Shown: positions 1 to 9,603, counted from the stretch's first letter. The stretch is 64,000 nucleotides of DNA from Thermopolyspora flexuosa (GCF_006716785.1 NZ_VFPQ01000001.1:5022001-5086000), one strand, 5' to 3'. The notes: generated from the letters alone by a model not told the origin. Translations and numbers: made by a program.

Positions 1-323
1 CCGAAAGCCCGGAAAGTCGGACAGCCAAAACAGCGCAAAACCTTTACGCCCGCGCATGGTTCCCGGTCACCCAATGCCATTTCGAATCACATGTTGATCT
101 AGAGCACCAACCGGACCGGAAACCGAAGCGAACCGACGACGATGACGGGTTCGGCGCCGCAACCGGTGCATCGGAACCGATCAGGAACTCTGAGTGGGAC
201 CGAGCGGGACGGTGTCACTCCACGAGCGCGGCCGCCACGAATCCCTCACCCTGACCGGTGACCACCCGGCGAAGTGGAGTTATAACCGAGGAAAGCCGAA
301 CCCGACGATTCTGCGAGGGATCC
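1..323. other. Intergenic stretch, nothing recognised
   Basis: No reading frame with a ribosome binding site or a recognisable protein was found here. The first 200 bases are less G+C-rich than the rest, so part of it may be the promoter region of the TcmP gene that follows. Confidence 0.4.
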
Positions 324-1475
324 GTGGGAGATGCGGCACCCGAATCAGGTCCGAGCGGTTTCTGGGACGGCAAGAAACCCGCTGCCGTCCTGAAGCACGA
401 ACTCCTCCGTCGCTACCTCCCGGTCTTCGTGAGCAAGACGGGCAGCACGTCTCCCGACGGGAGGGTCGTCTACTTCGACGGGTACGCCGGTGAGGGCCGG
501 TACAAGGACAACTCCGAGGGTTCCCCGCTGATCGCGGTACAGGTCGCTCGGCAGCAGGCGGCCCAGAGCTCACCCCGTCGCCTGGGCATCTTCCTGACCG
601 AGAAGCAGCGTGCGGTGTTCCACCGGCTGTCCGCGATTCTCCGCGAGGAGGCCTCCGACGTCACCGTCGTCCTGAAGCATGGAGACGTCGCAAAACACGT
701 CAACGACGTGATCGACTTCGCCAGGTCCTACCCGTTGTTCGCGTTTCTCGATCCGTACGGCACAGGGCTGTCCTATGAGGCGGTACTCACGTTGCTCAAC
801 GGCCGCCCGCGGAGCACCAAGACCGAAGTCCTGATGAACTTCTCGGCACACTTGGTCCGGCGGGTGGATCGTGCCAACGAGAAGAAGCTGCGCAACATCG
901 ACCGGGTGTGCGGCGGCTCCTGGTGGCGGACGGTGTTCTTCCGGCACCACTCCCCTTCGCGCGGTACGGACGCGGTGGTGGCCGACTATCGCCTACGGGT
1001 GTGCCGGGACACCGGTTGCGGCAGCTGGGTCGTGCCGGTCCGCAATCACGAAAGCCACGAGCCGGTCTATTACCTCGTGTTCTTCAGCAGACATCGGGAC
1101 GGCCTCTGGGCGTTCGGCGAGGCGCTGTCACTGGCGATGACCGAATGGCGGCGTGCGTGCTGGAAGCGAGCGACCACCACGACCGACGAGCAACCATCGT
1201 TCGGGTTCGAAGACGAGCTTTTCAGAGACCGCGAACGCAAGCTCGAACGCGAATGGGTGGAGACCATCACCGCCAACCTGGCGGCGCTGATCGAGCGGGA
1301 ATCCGCCCCGTTCTCCGTGATCGCGAAATACCCGGAGATCATGGGGGAGACGCTGGGCCTCGCCCGGGGGAAGCACATCCGCGAGGCGATCAAGCGACTG
1401 CACGGGGAGGGCCTGACGTCGACGGAGGGCAAGGGCAGGATCGACACGATGGTGATCAGGCCCCCACGCTCGTGA
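324..1475 (+). CDS. tcmP: Three-Cys-motif partner protein TcmP
   Basis: Matches the TcmP family, named for being found beside a protein with a three-cysteine motif; the biochemical activity is not established. Landmarks are [12 protein letters not shown] near residues 22-33, YFDGYAGEG at about 50-58, FLTEKQ near 90 and FLDPYGTG at about 141-148. A GTG at 258 opens the same frame further upstream but has no ribosome binding site, whereas GTG 324 follows GAGGGA at 315-320, so 324 is preferred. The 3' end overlaps the convergent DUF5131 gene by 20 bases, and that gene carries the expected three-Cys motif, which strongly supports the call. The pair is often seen on mobile or phage-related DNA. 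Confidence 0.85.
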   Translation: MGDAAPESGPSGFWDGKKPAAVLKHELLRRYLPVFVSKTGSTSPDGRVVYFDGYAGEGRYKDNSEGSPLIAVQVARQQAAQSSPRRLGIFLTEKQRAVFHRLSAILREEASDVTVVLKHGDVAKHVNDVIDFARSYPLFAFLDPYGTGLSYEAVLTLLNGRPRSTKTEVLMNFSAHLVRRVDRANEKKLRNIDRVCGGSWWRTVFFRHHSPSRGTDAVVADYRLRVCRDTGCGSWVVPVRNHESHEPVYYLVFFSRHRDGLWAFGEALSLAMTEWRRACWKRATTTTDEQPSFGFEDELFRDRERKLEREWVETITANLAALIERESAPFSVIAKYPEIMGETLGLARGKHIREAIKRLHGEGLTSTEGKGRIDTMVIRPPRS

Positions 1476-2226
1476 CCCTCCCCCGCCGGTACCGCGCCGG
1501 CATCTCGTCCCAGGTACGGCCGTCGAGCTCCCGTCCACCGGCCTTGGGGGTACGGCCGCCCCACTGCTTGAAGAAGAACGCCACGCCCTGCTCCAGGCAC
1601 TGATCACGCAGCTCCCGGACCCAGCGAGGATCCATCGGCCGGTGTCCGGGACCGCTCTCGCCCCCCGCGATCACCCAGTCGATGCCGGTGAGGTCCAGCG
1701 GCCCCAGCGGGCCCAGCAGCGGCTCACAGGACAGGAAGCGGACGGTCGCCGGCACCGCCCGCAGGTCCTCCAGCCGGTCGACCTGGCCGCGGGACTCGAT
1801 CGAGACGCCCATCCACACGTTCTCCGGCCACGGCAGTTCGGGTGCGATGCGCCGTAACCGGCGGGACCGCTTGGTGAGGACCTGGTAGGTGTGGCGGGGC
1901 GTGTCCGCCATCACCTGGAAGACCCTCATGACGAACTCGCGCGGCACCCGCGCGTGGAAGAGATCGGACATCGAGTTCACGAAGACCGTCCGAGGCGTCC
2001 GCCACCGGTACGGCAGGCCGAGGGCGTCCCAGTGGAGCGTCAGTCCGAACCCGGGCCCGGAGGTACGGGGATCACCGTCGTTCTGGTACTTGGGGTTGCC
2101 CATCCCCTTCAGCCGCTTGGCCAGCTTGAGGGCGTAGCAGTTGTCGCACCCCGGTGAGACGCGGTCGCAACCCGTCGTCGGATTCCAGGTAGCCTCGGTC
2201 CACTCGATGGCGCTTCGGTCGGCCAC
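1456..2226 (-). CDS. Phage Gp37/Gp68 family (DUF5131) three-Cys protein
   Basis: A 256-residue protein of the Gp37/Gp68 (DUF5131) family. The N-terminal half begins [14 protein letters not shown] and has Cys20, Cys27 and Cys30 (C-x6-C-x2-CYA), the three-cysteine motif that gives its partner TcmP its name. Such a cluster could bind a metal or an iron-sulfur centre in the manner of radical SAM proteins, but this is inference. Later conserved stretches are [11 protein letters not shown] near 86, VLTKRSRRL near 118 and [17 protein letters not shown] near 190. The GTG start at 2226 is preceded by AAGGAGA. It is convergent with tcmP, with a 20-base overlap. Confidence 0.88.
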   Translation of the reverse strand: MADRSAIEWTEATWNPTTGCDRVSPGCDNCYALKLAKRLKGMGNPKYQNDGDPRTSGPGFGLTLHWDALGLPYRWRTPRTVFVNSMSDLFHARVPREFVMRVFQVMADTPRHTYQVLTKRSRRLRRIAPELPWPENVWMGVSIESRGQVDRLEDLRAVPATVRFLSCEPLLGPLGPLDLTGIDWVIAGGESGPGHRPMDPRWVRELRDQCLEQGVAFFFKQWGGRTPKAGGRELDGRTWDEMPARYRRGRVTSVGA

Positions 2227-2347
2227 GGCCAGTCTCCTTGCCTCGGCTACTCCTCGTAGACCTGCGGTGCCCGCACTTCACACATACACGTGGCGAGGGG
2301 CGGTTGCCCGCCCACAGGTGTTGCGGTCCGGTCACGACGTGGCGCGG

Positions 2348-2608
2348 CACAAGGCCACGGCGGCGCAGCGCCCGGAAGTGCCGCGCCAGCTCGCCGATCC
2401 TGTCGCTGGAGCCGGACCGGTGCGGCGGTACGTGGGCGAGGTTGTCCGGGTGGTCCATGAGCGTGGCGTCGTCGGTGACGGACCAGCCGACCGGCATCGG
2501 GTCGGGATCGTCAAGCGACCAGAGCTTCGCCTCGGTACGCCACTGCACGCCGACCCGCTCGGCCAGCACCTGTTTGGCCTTCTCCAACGCCTCCGGGCCG
2601 GCGACCTC
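2348..2608 (-). pseudogene. Remnant of an actinomycete NACHT-type NTPase
   Basis: One minus frame reads ALEKAKQVLAERVGVQWR, then DDPDPMPVGWSVTD, then DHPDNL and GSSDRIGELARHFRALRRR. This order is typical of the segment just before the P-loop in actinomycete NACHT-domain ATPases, where a line such as VVLGGPGAGKT should follow. Here the frame runs into unrelated sequence right after GLV and no P-loop appears. No convincing start lies upstream in the same frame, so both ends are lost. It is called a decayed fragment; the assignment rests on motif memory only. Confidence 0.5.
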
Positions 2609-2771
2609 GCAGCCGCGAGCCGTGAAGGGCCGTGCGCAGGGACCGCTCGACCGCCGCCATGTGTTGCCGGATCGGCGACGGCCACGGCCCGGACCGCGCC
2701 ACTGCGACCGCACCCCGGCACCGGCCCGCACGCCGCCCAGGGCACCGAGCCGCCAACGCCGGGTGACGAGG

Positions 2772-4067
2772 CTAGGCGCCGACCAGGTAGCGCAGCCACA
2801 GGTACGGCACGCACAACCCGACGGTGATGATCGTGGTGAGCAGGCCGTACTTGGTGAACTGCCAGAAGGAGATGGGGGTGCCGTTGCGGGCGGCGATGCC
2901 GAGGACGACGACGTTGGCGGCGGCGCCGACGGCGGTGGCGTTGCCGCCGAGGTCGGCGCCGAAGGCGAGGGCCCACCAGAGCACCTGGGCCGCGTCGCCG
3001 CCGGCCGACTGGACGAGCTCGCCCACGATCGGGGCCATCGTGGCCACGTACGGGATGTTGTCGACGATCGCGGAGATCACCGCCGAGCCGCCGAGCAGGC
3101 CCATCGTGGCGACGCCGAGCCGGCCGGCGAAGGCGTCGGCGGCGGCCTCGGAGACCAGGCCGATGACGCCGGTGTGCACCAGGGCGCCGACCATGACGAA
3201 CAGGCCGGCGAAGAACGTCAGCGTCGGCCACTCCACCTCGCTGAGCGCCTCGGAGGTGGTCACCTTGGTGGCCGCGACGAGCACGCCCCCGCCGAGCAGC
3301 GCCACCACCGACGGTTCGTAGTGCAGCACGGGGTGGAGCACGAACGCCGCCATCACCAGCCCGAGCACCACGAGGCTCTGCACGAGCAGCCGCCGGTCCT
3401 TGATCGCCTCACGCTCGTCGAGGGCCATGATCTCGGCCACCCGGTCCGGGTCGTACCGGAAGGCCCGCCGGAACATCACCCGGCACAGCAGGATGAACGC
3501 GATCATGAGCACGACGACCATCGGCGCCATGTGCACCAGGAAGTCGTTGAAGCTCAGGTTCGCCCGGCTGGCGATGATGATGTTCGGGGGATCGCCGACG
3601 AGCGTGGCGGCGCCGCCGATGTTGGAGGCGAGGGCTTCGGCGATCAGGTACGGCGCGGCCGGCAGCGCGAGCCGTTCGCACACCAGGAACGTCACCGGCG
3701 CGACGAGCAGCACGGTGGTGACGTTGTCGAGCAGCGCCGAGGCGATCGCGGTGATCGCCACCAGCAGCACCATGAGCGGGTACGGCCGCCCCTTGGCGCG
3801 TTTGGCCGCCCAGATCGCCAGGTACTCGAACACGCCGGTCTGCTTCAGCACACCGACGATCACCATCATCCCGAAGAGCAGGAAGATGACGTTCCAGTCG
3901 ATGCCGGTGGCCTCGCTGAAGAACGCGGTCTCGGCGTTCGTGGCGTGGATGAGCAGCATCACGCCTGCCCCGCCGAGCGCGGCCGCGACACGGTGGATCT
4001 TCTCGGTGGCGATCAGGGCGTACACGAACAGGAACGTGGCCGTCGCCACCCAGGCGGTGAGCGTCAC
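2772..4067 (-). CDS. ArsB/NhaD/CitM-type ion transporter
   Basis: A 431-residue membrane protein of the ion transporter superfamily that includes ArsB, NhaD and CitM permeases, with about eleven hydrophobic segments. Family signatures are LLDNVTTVLLVAPVTFLV in the first half and ASNIGGAATLVGDPPNIII near the middle, mirrored in the second half by IVDNIPYVATMAPIV and GADLGGNATAVGAAANVV; these are the two inverted-repeat substrate loops. The substrate (arsenite, citrate, or Na+/H+ exchange) cannot be told from sequence. The GTG start overlaps the stop codon of the upstream CBS gene in a GTGA, so the two are translationally coupled and the CBS protein may regulate transport. Confidence 0.85.
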   Translation of the reverse strand: MTLTAWVATATFLFVYALIATEKIHRVAAALGGAGVMLLIHATNAETAFFSEATGIDWNVIFLLFGMMVIVGVLKQTGVFEYLAIWAAKRAKGRPYPLMVLLVAITAIASALLDNVTTVLLVAPVTFLVCERLALPAAPYLIAEALASNIGGAATLVGDPPNIIIASRANLSFNDFLVHMAPMVVVLMIAFILLCRVMFRRAFRYDPDRVAEIMALDEREAIKDRRLLVQSLVVLGLVMAAFVLHPVLHYEPSVVALLGGGVLVAATKVTTSEALSEVEWPTLTFFAGLFVMVGALVHTGVIGLVSEAAADAFAGRLGVATMGLLGGSAVISAIVDNIPYVATMAPIVGELVQSAGGDAAQVLWWALAFGADLGGNATAVGAAANVVVLGIAARNGTPISFWQFTKYGLLTTIITVGLCVPYLWLRYLVGA

Positions 4068-4507
4068 TGGGCGACCACCCGGTCCAGGAGCGTCTGCAGC
4101 GTGACCGCGCCGATGAGGTGGCCCTCGGACATCACCGCGACCAGCGGGCTGCCGGTGCGCGCCATCAGCGCGGCCACCTCCAGCACGGTCGCCTCGGAGT
4201 CGACGACCGGCAGGTCGCGGGACACCCAGGGCAGGGCGTCCGCCACCTTCCGTCCTGCCAGCGGATCGAGGAAGTGGTCGGCGTGTGGCTCGTCGATCAC
4301 CCGTGCCAGCGTCGGATCCTCCTGGCAGTAGCCGGGTACGGCGAGCCGCAGTACGTGGACGCCGGGAAGGATGCCGCGCGGCTTGCCCCTGTCGTCGACG
4401 ACGATGAGGCCGGGCGCCTTGTGCTCGCTGAGCAGCCTGGCGGCCTCGCTGGCGGGGGTGTCGGCGGTTATCGGGGGAAACGCGGCGAGAACGTCGCGAG
4501 CGCGCAT
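4064..4507 (-). CDS. CBS domain pair protein
   Basis: A 147-residue protein made essentially of two CBS motifs, the first at about 5-60 (ITADTPASEAARLLSEHKAPGLIVVDDRG) and the second at about 85-145 (LPVVDSEATVLEVAALM then SPLVAVM). CBS pairs bind adenine nucleotides and often gate transporters. The ATG at 4507 is chosen because GGAGAGG sits eight bases upstream; an ATG thirty bases further out lacks a site. It overlaps the transporter start in a GTGA, so it is likely that system's regulatory subunit. Confidence 0.85.
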   Translation of the reverse strand: MRARDVLAAFPPITADTPASEAARLLSEHKAPGLIVVDDRGKPRGILPGVHVLRLAVPGYCQEDPTLARVIDEPHADHFLDPLAGRKVADALPWVSRDLPVVDSEATVLEVAALMARTGSPLVAVMSEGHLIGAVTLQTLLDRVVAQ

Positions 4508-4863
4508 GGCGTGTGCCTCTCCACTGAATCGGCCCAACGATCACTGCCGACCAGGCTTCCCGGCACACCTGACCAGAATCTACCAAGAAACGGAACAGTT
4601 GGGCACGTACCCCCTCCCCGACCGCCGCCCGACCGCATCCGGACGCGGCTCCGCGCCTCGCCCACGACCGCACCGCTCGGCCACCGACGCCTCGCCGTAC
4701 CGTCACCGCCCGTCCTCGCCGTCCGCGCAGCTCAGCCCGGTCCGGCTCCGCCTATTCCACACAGGAGTTGGAAGAAACCTGAAACTTGAGTTTGAAGTAT
4801 CATGTAAGCGGGAATAGAGAGATTGGGGACAAGGCAACAGGACCTGACGAAGGGGTGACGAGG
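4508..4863. other. Divergent intergenic region between CBS gene and hsp20
   Basis: The left two thirds are G+C-rich with no supportable gene. The right end, about 4750-4863, is markedly A/T-rich and should carry the hsp20 promoter. Confidence 0.4.
4785..4804 (+). promoter_or_regulatory. Possible HspR-type heat-shock operator half-site
   Basis: CTTGAGT at 4785-4791 is an exact left half of the HAIR operator (CTTGAGT-N7-ACTCAAG) bound by HspR in actinomycetes. The expected right half after seven bases is not recognisable, so this is only a half-site about 70 bases upstream of the hsp20 start. Confidence 0.3.
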
Positions 4864-5295
4864 ATGCTGACCACGTTTGACACGCTGTTCGAGGAGTTCG
4901 AGCGGCAGTTCGACCGGCTGCGCTCCATGACCACCGGCCTGACCTTCCCCGCCGTCGTGCCGATGGACGGCGTGCGCCGCGCGGATGACGTCCTGCTCAG
5001 GTTCGACGTCCCGGGCATCGACCCCGACACCATCGAGGTCTCGGTGGACCGCGGCGTGCTGACGGTGTCGGCGGCCCGCAACGAGGAGTACGGCGACGAC
5101 GTCCGGGTGTTCGTCCGGGAACGGCCGATGGGCACCTTCACCCGGCGCGTGTACCTGAGCGAGCACCTCGACGCCGACCGGATCCAGGCCGCGTACCACA
5201 ACGGCGTGCTGACGGTGCGGATCCCGGTGCTGGAGAAGGCGAAGCCCCGCAAGATCAAGATCACCAAGGGCGACGCCAAGGCCCTCGCCGCGTGA
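4864..5295 (+). CDS. Hsp20/alpha-crystallin family small heat-shock protein
   Basis: A 143-residue small heat-shock protein, a cytoplasmic ATP-independent holdase. The alpha-crystallin domain runs from about residue 40 (DDVLLRFDVPGIDPDTIEVS) through the LTVSAARNEEY strand and RPMGTFTRRVYLSEHLD to YHNGVLTVRIPVLEKAKP, which includes the G-V-L-x-V-x-I-P signature of the last strands. ATG 4864 is chosen because GAAGGGG lies about eight bases ahead and because the N-terminus MLTTFDTLFEEFERQFDRL matches actinomycete Hsp20 proteins. It is followed by a general stress gene in the same direction. Confidence 0.93.
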   Translation: MLTTFDTLFEEFERQFDRLRSMTTGLTFPAVVPMDGVRRADDVLLRFDVPGIDPDTIEVSVDRGVLTVSAARNEEYGDDVRVFVRERPMGTFTRRVYLSEHLDADRIQAAYHNGVLTVRIPVLEKAKPRKIKITKGDAKALAA

Positions 5296-5497
5296 CCTCG
5301 TCACGCGCCCGATCCCGATCCCGGCCCCGGCGCCGACGCGATGCGGTCCAGGGCGGTGCGGAACCGGCCGCGCCCCCTGGGCCGTCGCCTGTCGTCCCGC
5401 CGCCCGGAGCCGGGCCACCCCGCGGGGACGGTGGCCGGCCCCGCGCCGTGACCACCGCCTCCCCCGCGACACGCGATGACCGGAAAGGAGAGTCCCC

Positions 5498-6007
5498 ATG
5501 ACGCAGACCCTCATCGGGCCGTCCGCGGCCGCCGGCCCGGCGGGCCTCGACGAGTACGTCGTGGCGGGTTCCTACCCCACCTACGAGCAGGCGCAGCGGG
5601 CGATGGGCCACCTCGCCGAGCAGAACTTCCCCGTCGCCAAGACCGCGATCGTCGGCACGAACCTGCGCCTGGTGGAGAAGGTGCTGGGGCGGCTCACCTG
5701 GCTGCACTCGGCGGGCGGCGGCGCCGCCACCGGCGCCTGGTTCGGCCTGCTGATCGGCCTGCTGGTGAGCCTGTTCACCCCGGGCGCCGCCGCGCTGCCG
5801 GCCGCGCTCGGCGGCCTGGCCTTCGGCGCGGTCTTCGGCTCGGCGTTCGGGCTGGTCACGCACTGGCTCGGCCGCCTCGCCCCGGGCCGCCGCGACGTGA
5901 TCTCCCGCAGCACGCTCATCGCCGACCGGTACGACATCGTCACCACGCCCGACGTCGCCGAGGACGCGAAGAACCTGCTGATCAAGTACGGCTGGCGCAC
6001 CGGCTGA
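5498..6007 (+). CDS. General stress protein, GSP17M/YflT-like
   Basis: A 169-residue protein of the general stress protein 17M type. The N-terminal part, EYVVAGSYPTYEQAQRAMGHLAEQNFPV at about 17-45, is the signature region. The middle holds two Gly/Ala-rich hydrophobic helices (about 70-125) likely to insert in the membrane, and the C-terminus YDIVTTPDVAEDAKNLL is again typical. The start is well supported by AAAGGAGAG seven bases upstream. Its position after hsp20 fits a stress role, but the molecular function of the family is unknown. Confidence 0.8.
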   Translation: MTQTLIGPSAAAGPAGLDEYVVAGSYPTYEQAQRAMGHLAEQNFPVAKTAIVGTNLRLVEKVLGRLTWLHSAGGGAATGAWFGLLIGLLVSLFTPGAAALPAALGGLAFGAVFGSAFGLVTHWLGRLAPGRRDVISRSTLIADRYDIVTTPDVAEDAKNLLIKYGWRTG

Positions 6008-6277
6008 CCGCGCCGCGCCACCGGAACCGCCGTGCCGTACCGGGCGCGTGGCCCGCGAGCGCCGTGGCCCCGATCGGGCGGCCTGGCCGCGGGTCGGGCG
6101 GACGGCCGCGATCGGGGCGGGGTACGTTGTTCACAAGCCTGTCCAACGATGACGAGTAGTCAGAAAGGTGACAGCCATCGCGTCCGGGCGGGCTCGATCG
6201 CGCTCGTGGGCCGAGGGCGAGTTCCGGGCGTGCCGGGTCATGCCGGGGCCGGTGGGAGCGGAAGGAGGACTGCCCCA

Positions 6278-6871
6278 GTGATCGGCTTTCAGGCGCAGGA
6301 GCCCCGGATCACGCGATCGCCGTCCGGCCTGCTCGTCGTATCGCAGGGACAGGACGCCCGGCAGGAGGAGGCGCAGGCGTCCCGGGAGGCCGAGGCCGCG
6401 GCGCGCCAGGAGCAGGCCATGCCGGACCTGGTCGCGATGGCGAAGCAGGACAAGCTCATCCGGCTCGCCGTCATGATCCGCCATCTCTGCGAGGAGATGC
6501 GGGAGCTGAAGCTCGACCAGCACGCCCGGCAGCGGCTCGCCGACACCTACGACCGGATCAGCGCGGAGCTCGCCGGCAGCCTCCCGCCCGAGCTGCGCCA
6601 GGAGCTCGAGCAGCTGCGGCCGAACCTCAGCGAGTCGCCGACCCAGGCCGAGCTGCGCGTCGTGCACGCCCAGCTGCTCGGCTGGCTGGACGGCCTCTTC
6701 CAGGGTGTCCAGGTCACGCTCACCCTGCACCGGCTCGACCTCGCACGGCAGCTGCACGCCGTGCGCCACGCGGACCCGGGCGGCATGCCGCGGCCGGGCC
6801 GGCCGTACCCGGAGCAGCCGCAGGCGCGCAACCGGCACCTCGACAATCCGCCGACCGGCGCCTACCTGTAG
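6278..6871 (+). CDS. bpa: Bacterial proteasome activator Bpa
   Basis: A 197-residue homologue of Bpa (DUF2587), the ATP-independent ring that opens the actinobacterial 20S proteasome. The helical core runs from about 45 to 165 (AMAKQDKLIRLAVMIRHLCEEMREL, then DRISAELAGSLPPELRQELEQL, then AELRVVHAQLLGWLDGLFQGVQ). The C-terminus ends GAYL, matching the gate-opening tail that in mycobacterial Bpa is GQYL. The GTG start at 6278 follows GGAAGGAGG with eight bases of spacing. It implies that the genome encodes a proteasome, as Streptosporangiales do. Confidence 0.9.
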   Translation: MIGFQAQEPRITRSPSGLLVVSQGQDARQEEAQASREAEAAARQEQAMPDLVAMAKQDKLIRLAVMIRHLCEEMRELKLDQHARQRLADTYDRISAELAGSLPPELRQELEQLRPNLSESPTQAELRVVHAQLLGWLDGLFQGVQVTLTLHRLDLARQLHAVRHADPGGMPRPGRPYPEQPQARNRHLDNPPTGAYL

Positions 6872-6930
6872 GCCCGGTAGGCGTGGCCGCCCGCGGGCGG
6901 GCCGGGGAACGGACGGTATCCGGGCATGCG

Positions 6931-6970
6931 TGACGGGCGCGGGAGCCGTACCCGGGCTCCGCGCCCGTCA
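6931..6970. terminator. Bidirectional hairpin between bpa and the DUF1996 gene
   Basis: TGACGGGCGCGG at 6931-6942 pairs with CCGCGCCCGTCA at 6959-6970, and a bulged AGCC/GGCT extends the stem inward. It lies between two convergent genes, so it can serve both. There is no clear T-run, as is common in high-G+C actinomycetes. Confidence 0.65.
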
Positions 6971-6989
6971 GAGTGACCCCGGTGATCCG

Positions 6990-8690
6990 TCAGAAGCAGC
7001 GGCGGCCGCTGTTGATGCAGTTGACGGCGCGCTGCATGAGCCGCTCCGGCATCACGTTGATGAAGTCGCTGTGGTCGGTGATGGGCTTGTGCAGTTGCTC
7101 AGGGAAGCTGTCCAGCGCGTACGACGGGCCGGGCGGCACCGAGTAGGTGATGCGCTGCACCAGCTGCGGGATCGGCTGGAAGCCGTCGGGGCAGGTGCCG
7201 TCGGGCCGCGCGAACGCCACGTGGGTGCGGTGGTTGGCGCTGTCGATGTTCTGGCCGTCCCAGCAGCTCTGGAACTCGAAGATGCGCACCACCTGGCTGC
7301 CGCGCGGGCACAGCGGGTACTTGTCGGTCAGCTTGCGGTTCTCGAAGCCGGTGCAGGTCCAGAAGCTGTTGGCGTTCGCGGTGCCGTTCGTGAACGACTT
7401 GGCGTCACCGGTGATGATCCGCAGGAACTTCGGCGGCGCCACGACCTTGCTGCGCGGGTTGCCGCGGAAGGTCAGGGTGACCGAGGTCGGGCGGAGGATC
7501 CGGCCGACGTTGCCGTCGAGGCCGCCACCCGGCTGGTTGTGGTCGAAGTCCTTGGTGCCGACGAGCCGCAGCACCGGCCAGAAGTAGGCGGACTTGTCGC
7601 CGTTGGTGCAGGTGGTGCCGGCGGCCTCGAGGCTCTCGTTGGTGGACTGGCCGTTGGTGTCCGTGTTGCCGACGTAGTCGTGGACGTGGTGGGCGCCGTT
7701 GCTCACGCCCGGGGCCACGATGACGTTGTCGGAGTTGTAGTGCCGCCGCTCGTTACGGCCGCAGAACGAGGTGAAGGTACCCCGGGAGCCGTTGCGCTGG
7801 AAGCGCGGCCGCACCACGTTCGGCCGGACGGTACGGATGTCGACGAAGTCGGCCCGGGACGGCGGGTTGCCGTTGATGTTGTTACCGTTGTTGTTGCCGT
7901 TGTTCCCGTTGTTGCCGTTACCCTGGCCGTTGTCGTTGCCCTGGCCGTTGTTACCGTTGTTGTTGTTGCCGTTGTTGCCCTGGCCGTTGTCCTGACCGTT
8001 GTTGCCGTTGTTCTGGCCGTTGTCGTTACCCTGGCCGTTGTTGCCGTTGTTTCCGTTGCCCGGGTCGTTGATGCCGTTGTTGCCGTTGTTGCCCTGGCCG
8101 TTGTCCTGACCGTTGTTCCCGTTGTTCTGACCGTTGTCCTGGCCGTTGTTGCCGTTGTTGTTCCCGTTGTTGCCCTTGTTCTTCCCCTTACCGAAGCCGT
8201 TGTGCTGACCGTTGTTGAAGCCGTTGCCCTGACCGTTGTTGCCCTGGCCCTGGCCGTTGCCGCCGGTCAACGTACAGTCGGCCAGCTCCTCCAGACCCTG
8301 GGGACGCGGGAAACCGGTACGGCCGATCGCGATGGCGATGCGCTCCAGGGTGGCGATGCGCTTGGAGCGAAGCGGCCCGAGGATGGCGTTCTGCACGAAG
8401 TTGGGACCGCCCTGGCCGACGGAGTTCGCGAGGCGGCGGTTCGCGTCCGCGATCTGCTGCTCGAGCAGGGCGAGGTTACGGTTCACCTCGGCCTGGGCCG
8501 CGGCCGGCACAGCACCCAGCCGGTCGGCCACCGGCGGGCAGACGATGGTCTGCCCGCCCGCAGCGGGCGATATTCCGGCCGTCGCGGCGTTCGCCGGAGT
8601 GAGAATGCCCATGCCGCCGGTCGTGACCGCCACGGCTGTCACGGCGGCGGCCATCTTTCCGCGCATGTAGGACCGCCTGTGGTGTGTCAT
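6990..8690 (-). CDS. Secreted DUF1996 protein with Asn/Gly-repeat linker
   Basis: A 566-residue exported protein. Residues 1-36 form a signal peptide ending in PANA. A helical segment with two cysteines follows to about 140. About 135 residues of Asn, Gly and Gln repeats come next (units such as GNNGQ and GNNGN, roughly 142-276). The C-terminal 285 residues are a DUF1996 domain, marked by [50 protein letters not shown] and [14 protein letters not shown]1996 is found in secreted fungal and actinobacterial proteins of unknown activity. The start is supported by GGAGGAG eight bases upstream. Confidence 0.88.
   Translation of the reverse strand: MTHHRRSYMRGKMAAAVTAVAVTTGGMGILTPANAATAGISPAAGGQTIVCPPVADRLGAVPAAAQAEVNRNLALLEQQIADANRRLANSVGQGGPNFVQNAILGPLRSKRIATLERIAIAIGRTGFPRPQGLEELADCTLTGGNGQGQGNNGQGNGFNNGQHNGFGKGKNKGNNGNNNGNNGQDNGQNNGNNGQDNGQGNNGNNGINDPGNGNNGNNGQGNDNGQNNGNNGQDNGQGNNGNNNNGNNGQGNDNGQGNGNNGNNGNNNGNNINGNPPSRADFVDIRTVRPNVVRPRFQRNGSRGTFTSFCGRNERRHYNSDNVIVAPGVSNGAHHVHDYVGNTDTNGQSTNESLEAAGTTCTNGDKSAYFWPVLRLVGTKDFDHNQPGGGLDGNVGRILRPTSVTLTFRGNPRSKVVAPPKFLRIITGDAKSFTNGTANANSFWTCTGFENRKLTDKYPLCPRGSQVVRIFEFQSCWDGQNIDSANHRTHVAFARPDGTCPDGFQPIPQLVQRITYSVPPGPSYALDSFPEQLHKPITDHSDFINVMPERLMQRAVNCINSGRRCF
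7862..8265 (-). repeat. Coding low-complexity repeat (Asn/Gly/Gln)
   Basis: The plus strand shows tandem variants of GTTGCCGTTGTT and CCGTTGTCCTGACC over about 400 bases. They encode the [10 protein letters not shown] linker of the DUF1996 protein. Units vary in length and order, so it is a degenerate coding repeat and a likely site of slippage. Confidence 0.9.
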
Positions 8691-9285
8691 CTAAGAATCT
8701 CCTCCGTCTACCGGTCCACGCCCCTGGACATCGACCACTGCCGGAAACCTCCTGGGACGTGTCTGTCCATCCGGATTGCGACGTGGCCGGTCAGCTTGCG
8801 GCTGTGCTGCCCGGAGATACGCAGGGTTCGGGGGTCCGGCTCACGCATTTCCAAGCTCGTCAAAACCTGATAAGTCCGGACGGCACGGTCCCCGTGCCGG
8901 GCCTTTCGACCGCCGGTACGGCCGGGCGGTGGGGCGAGCGCGCGTACGCCGGATTCGCGGCGGTCTCGTGCGGCGGCTCGCGCCGCGCTTCCCGCGCCCG
9001 GGCCGACGCCCTTGCCGACTCACATCTGTAAAGGTGGTTTCCGGTTTTCCCGGGCATTCCGGCCACGGCGTGCCGAGCCGTACCGGCCGTGCGGCACCGG
9101 CCCCGGCGGGCCTCCCGGCGGGCGGGCCGGCGACGGACGCGGCCAGGAGGTGAGACCACTGAAACCTGTGGGGCTTGTTTGGCGAAAGGTGACAAACAGC
9201 GGCGCGTCAGAGGCCGAACCCCGACCGGCGCGCACCGCGGCCGCGCGGGTGTACGGCACGGCCGTTCCCGGGCGAGGATGGCCGC
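8691..9285. other. Intergenic stretch, no gene supported
   Basis: Contains the promoter region of the DUF1996 gene at its left end. Short open frames on both strands here lack ribosome binding sites and protein-like composition. Confidence 0.4.
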
Positions 9286-9603
9286 GTGAGCCTTCACGCG
9301 ATCCCGGCGGAGGAGCGGGCGGCGCCGTGTGAGTCGGTCTCCCGGGCACCGGACCCGCGGCTGCTGCCGTACGTCGTCGGCTACTCGGCCTTCCGCTCGC
9401 GGCCCGGCTCGGCGGCCCGGCACCGGATCCTTCCGCTCACCGCCACGACGGTGGTGATCGACATAACGAACGGGAGCGGGCTCGTCACCGGGCCACGCGC
9501 GGACTTCACCGTCGACGCGTCGGCGACCTGGCGCGAGGGGGTCGCCATCGGGCTGACGATCACCGGCCAGAACATCCGGGCCACCGGCGGCCTGGTGGTG
9601 TGA
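9286..9603 (+). pseudogene. Truncated AraC-family regulator (N-terminal sensor part only)
   Basis: A 105-residue frame reads RAPDPRLLPYVVGYSAF, HRILPLTATTVVIDITNG and WREGVAIGLT, which resembles the N-terminal ligand domain of actinomycete AraC-type regulators of about 270 residues. The frame stops before the two C-terminal HTH motifs, and no AraC HTH is visible in the 90 bases before mobA. GTG 9286 has a plausible CGAGGA upstream. It is most simply a gene remnant, though a stand-alone sensor fragment cannot be excluded. Confidence 0.45.

Noticed and set aside
2238-4331. Plus-strand frame of about 700 codons over the transporter
   Set aside because: Antisense to the ArsB/NhaD-type transporter, without protein-like composition.
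7862-8265. Possible CRISPR array from short DNA repeats
   Set aside because: The repeats have no constant unit and spacer; they encode an in-frame Asn/Gly/Gln linker.
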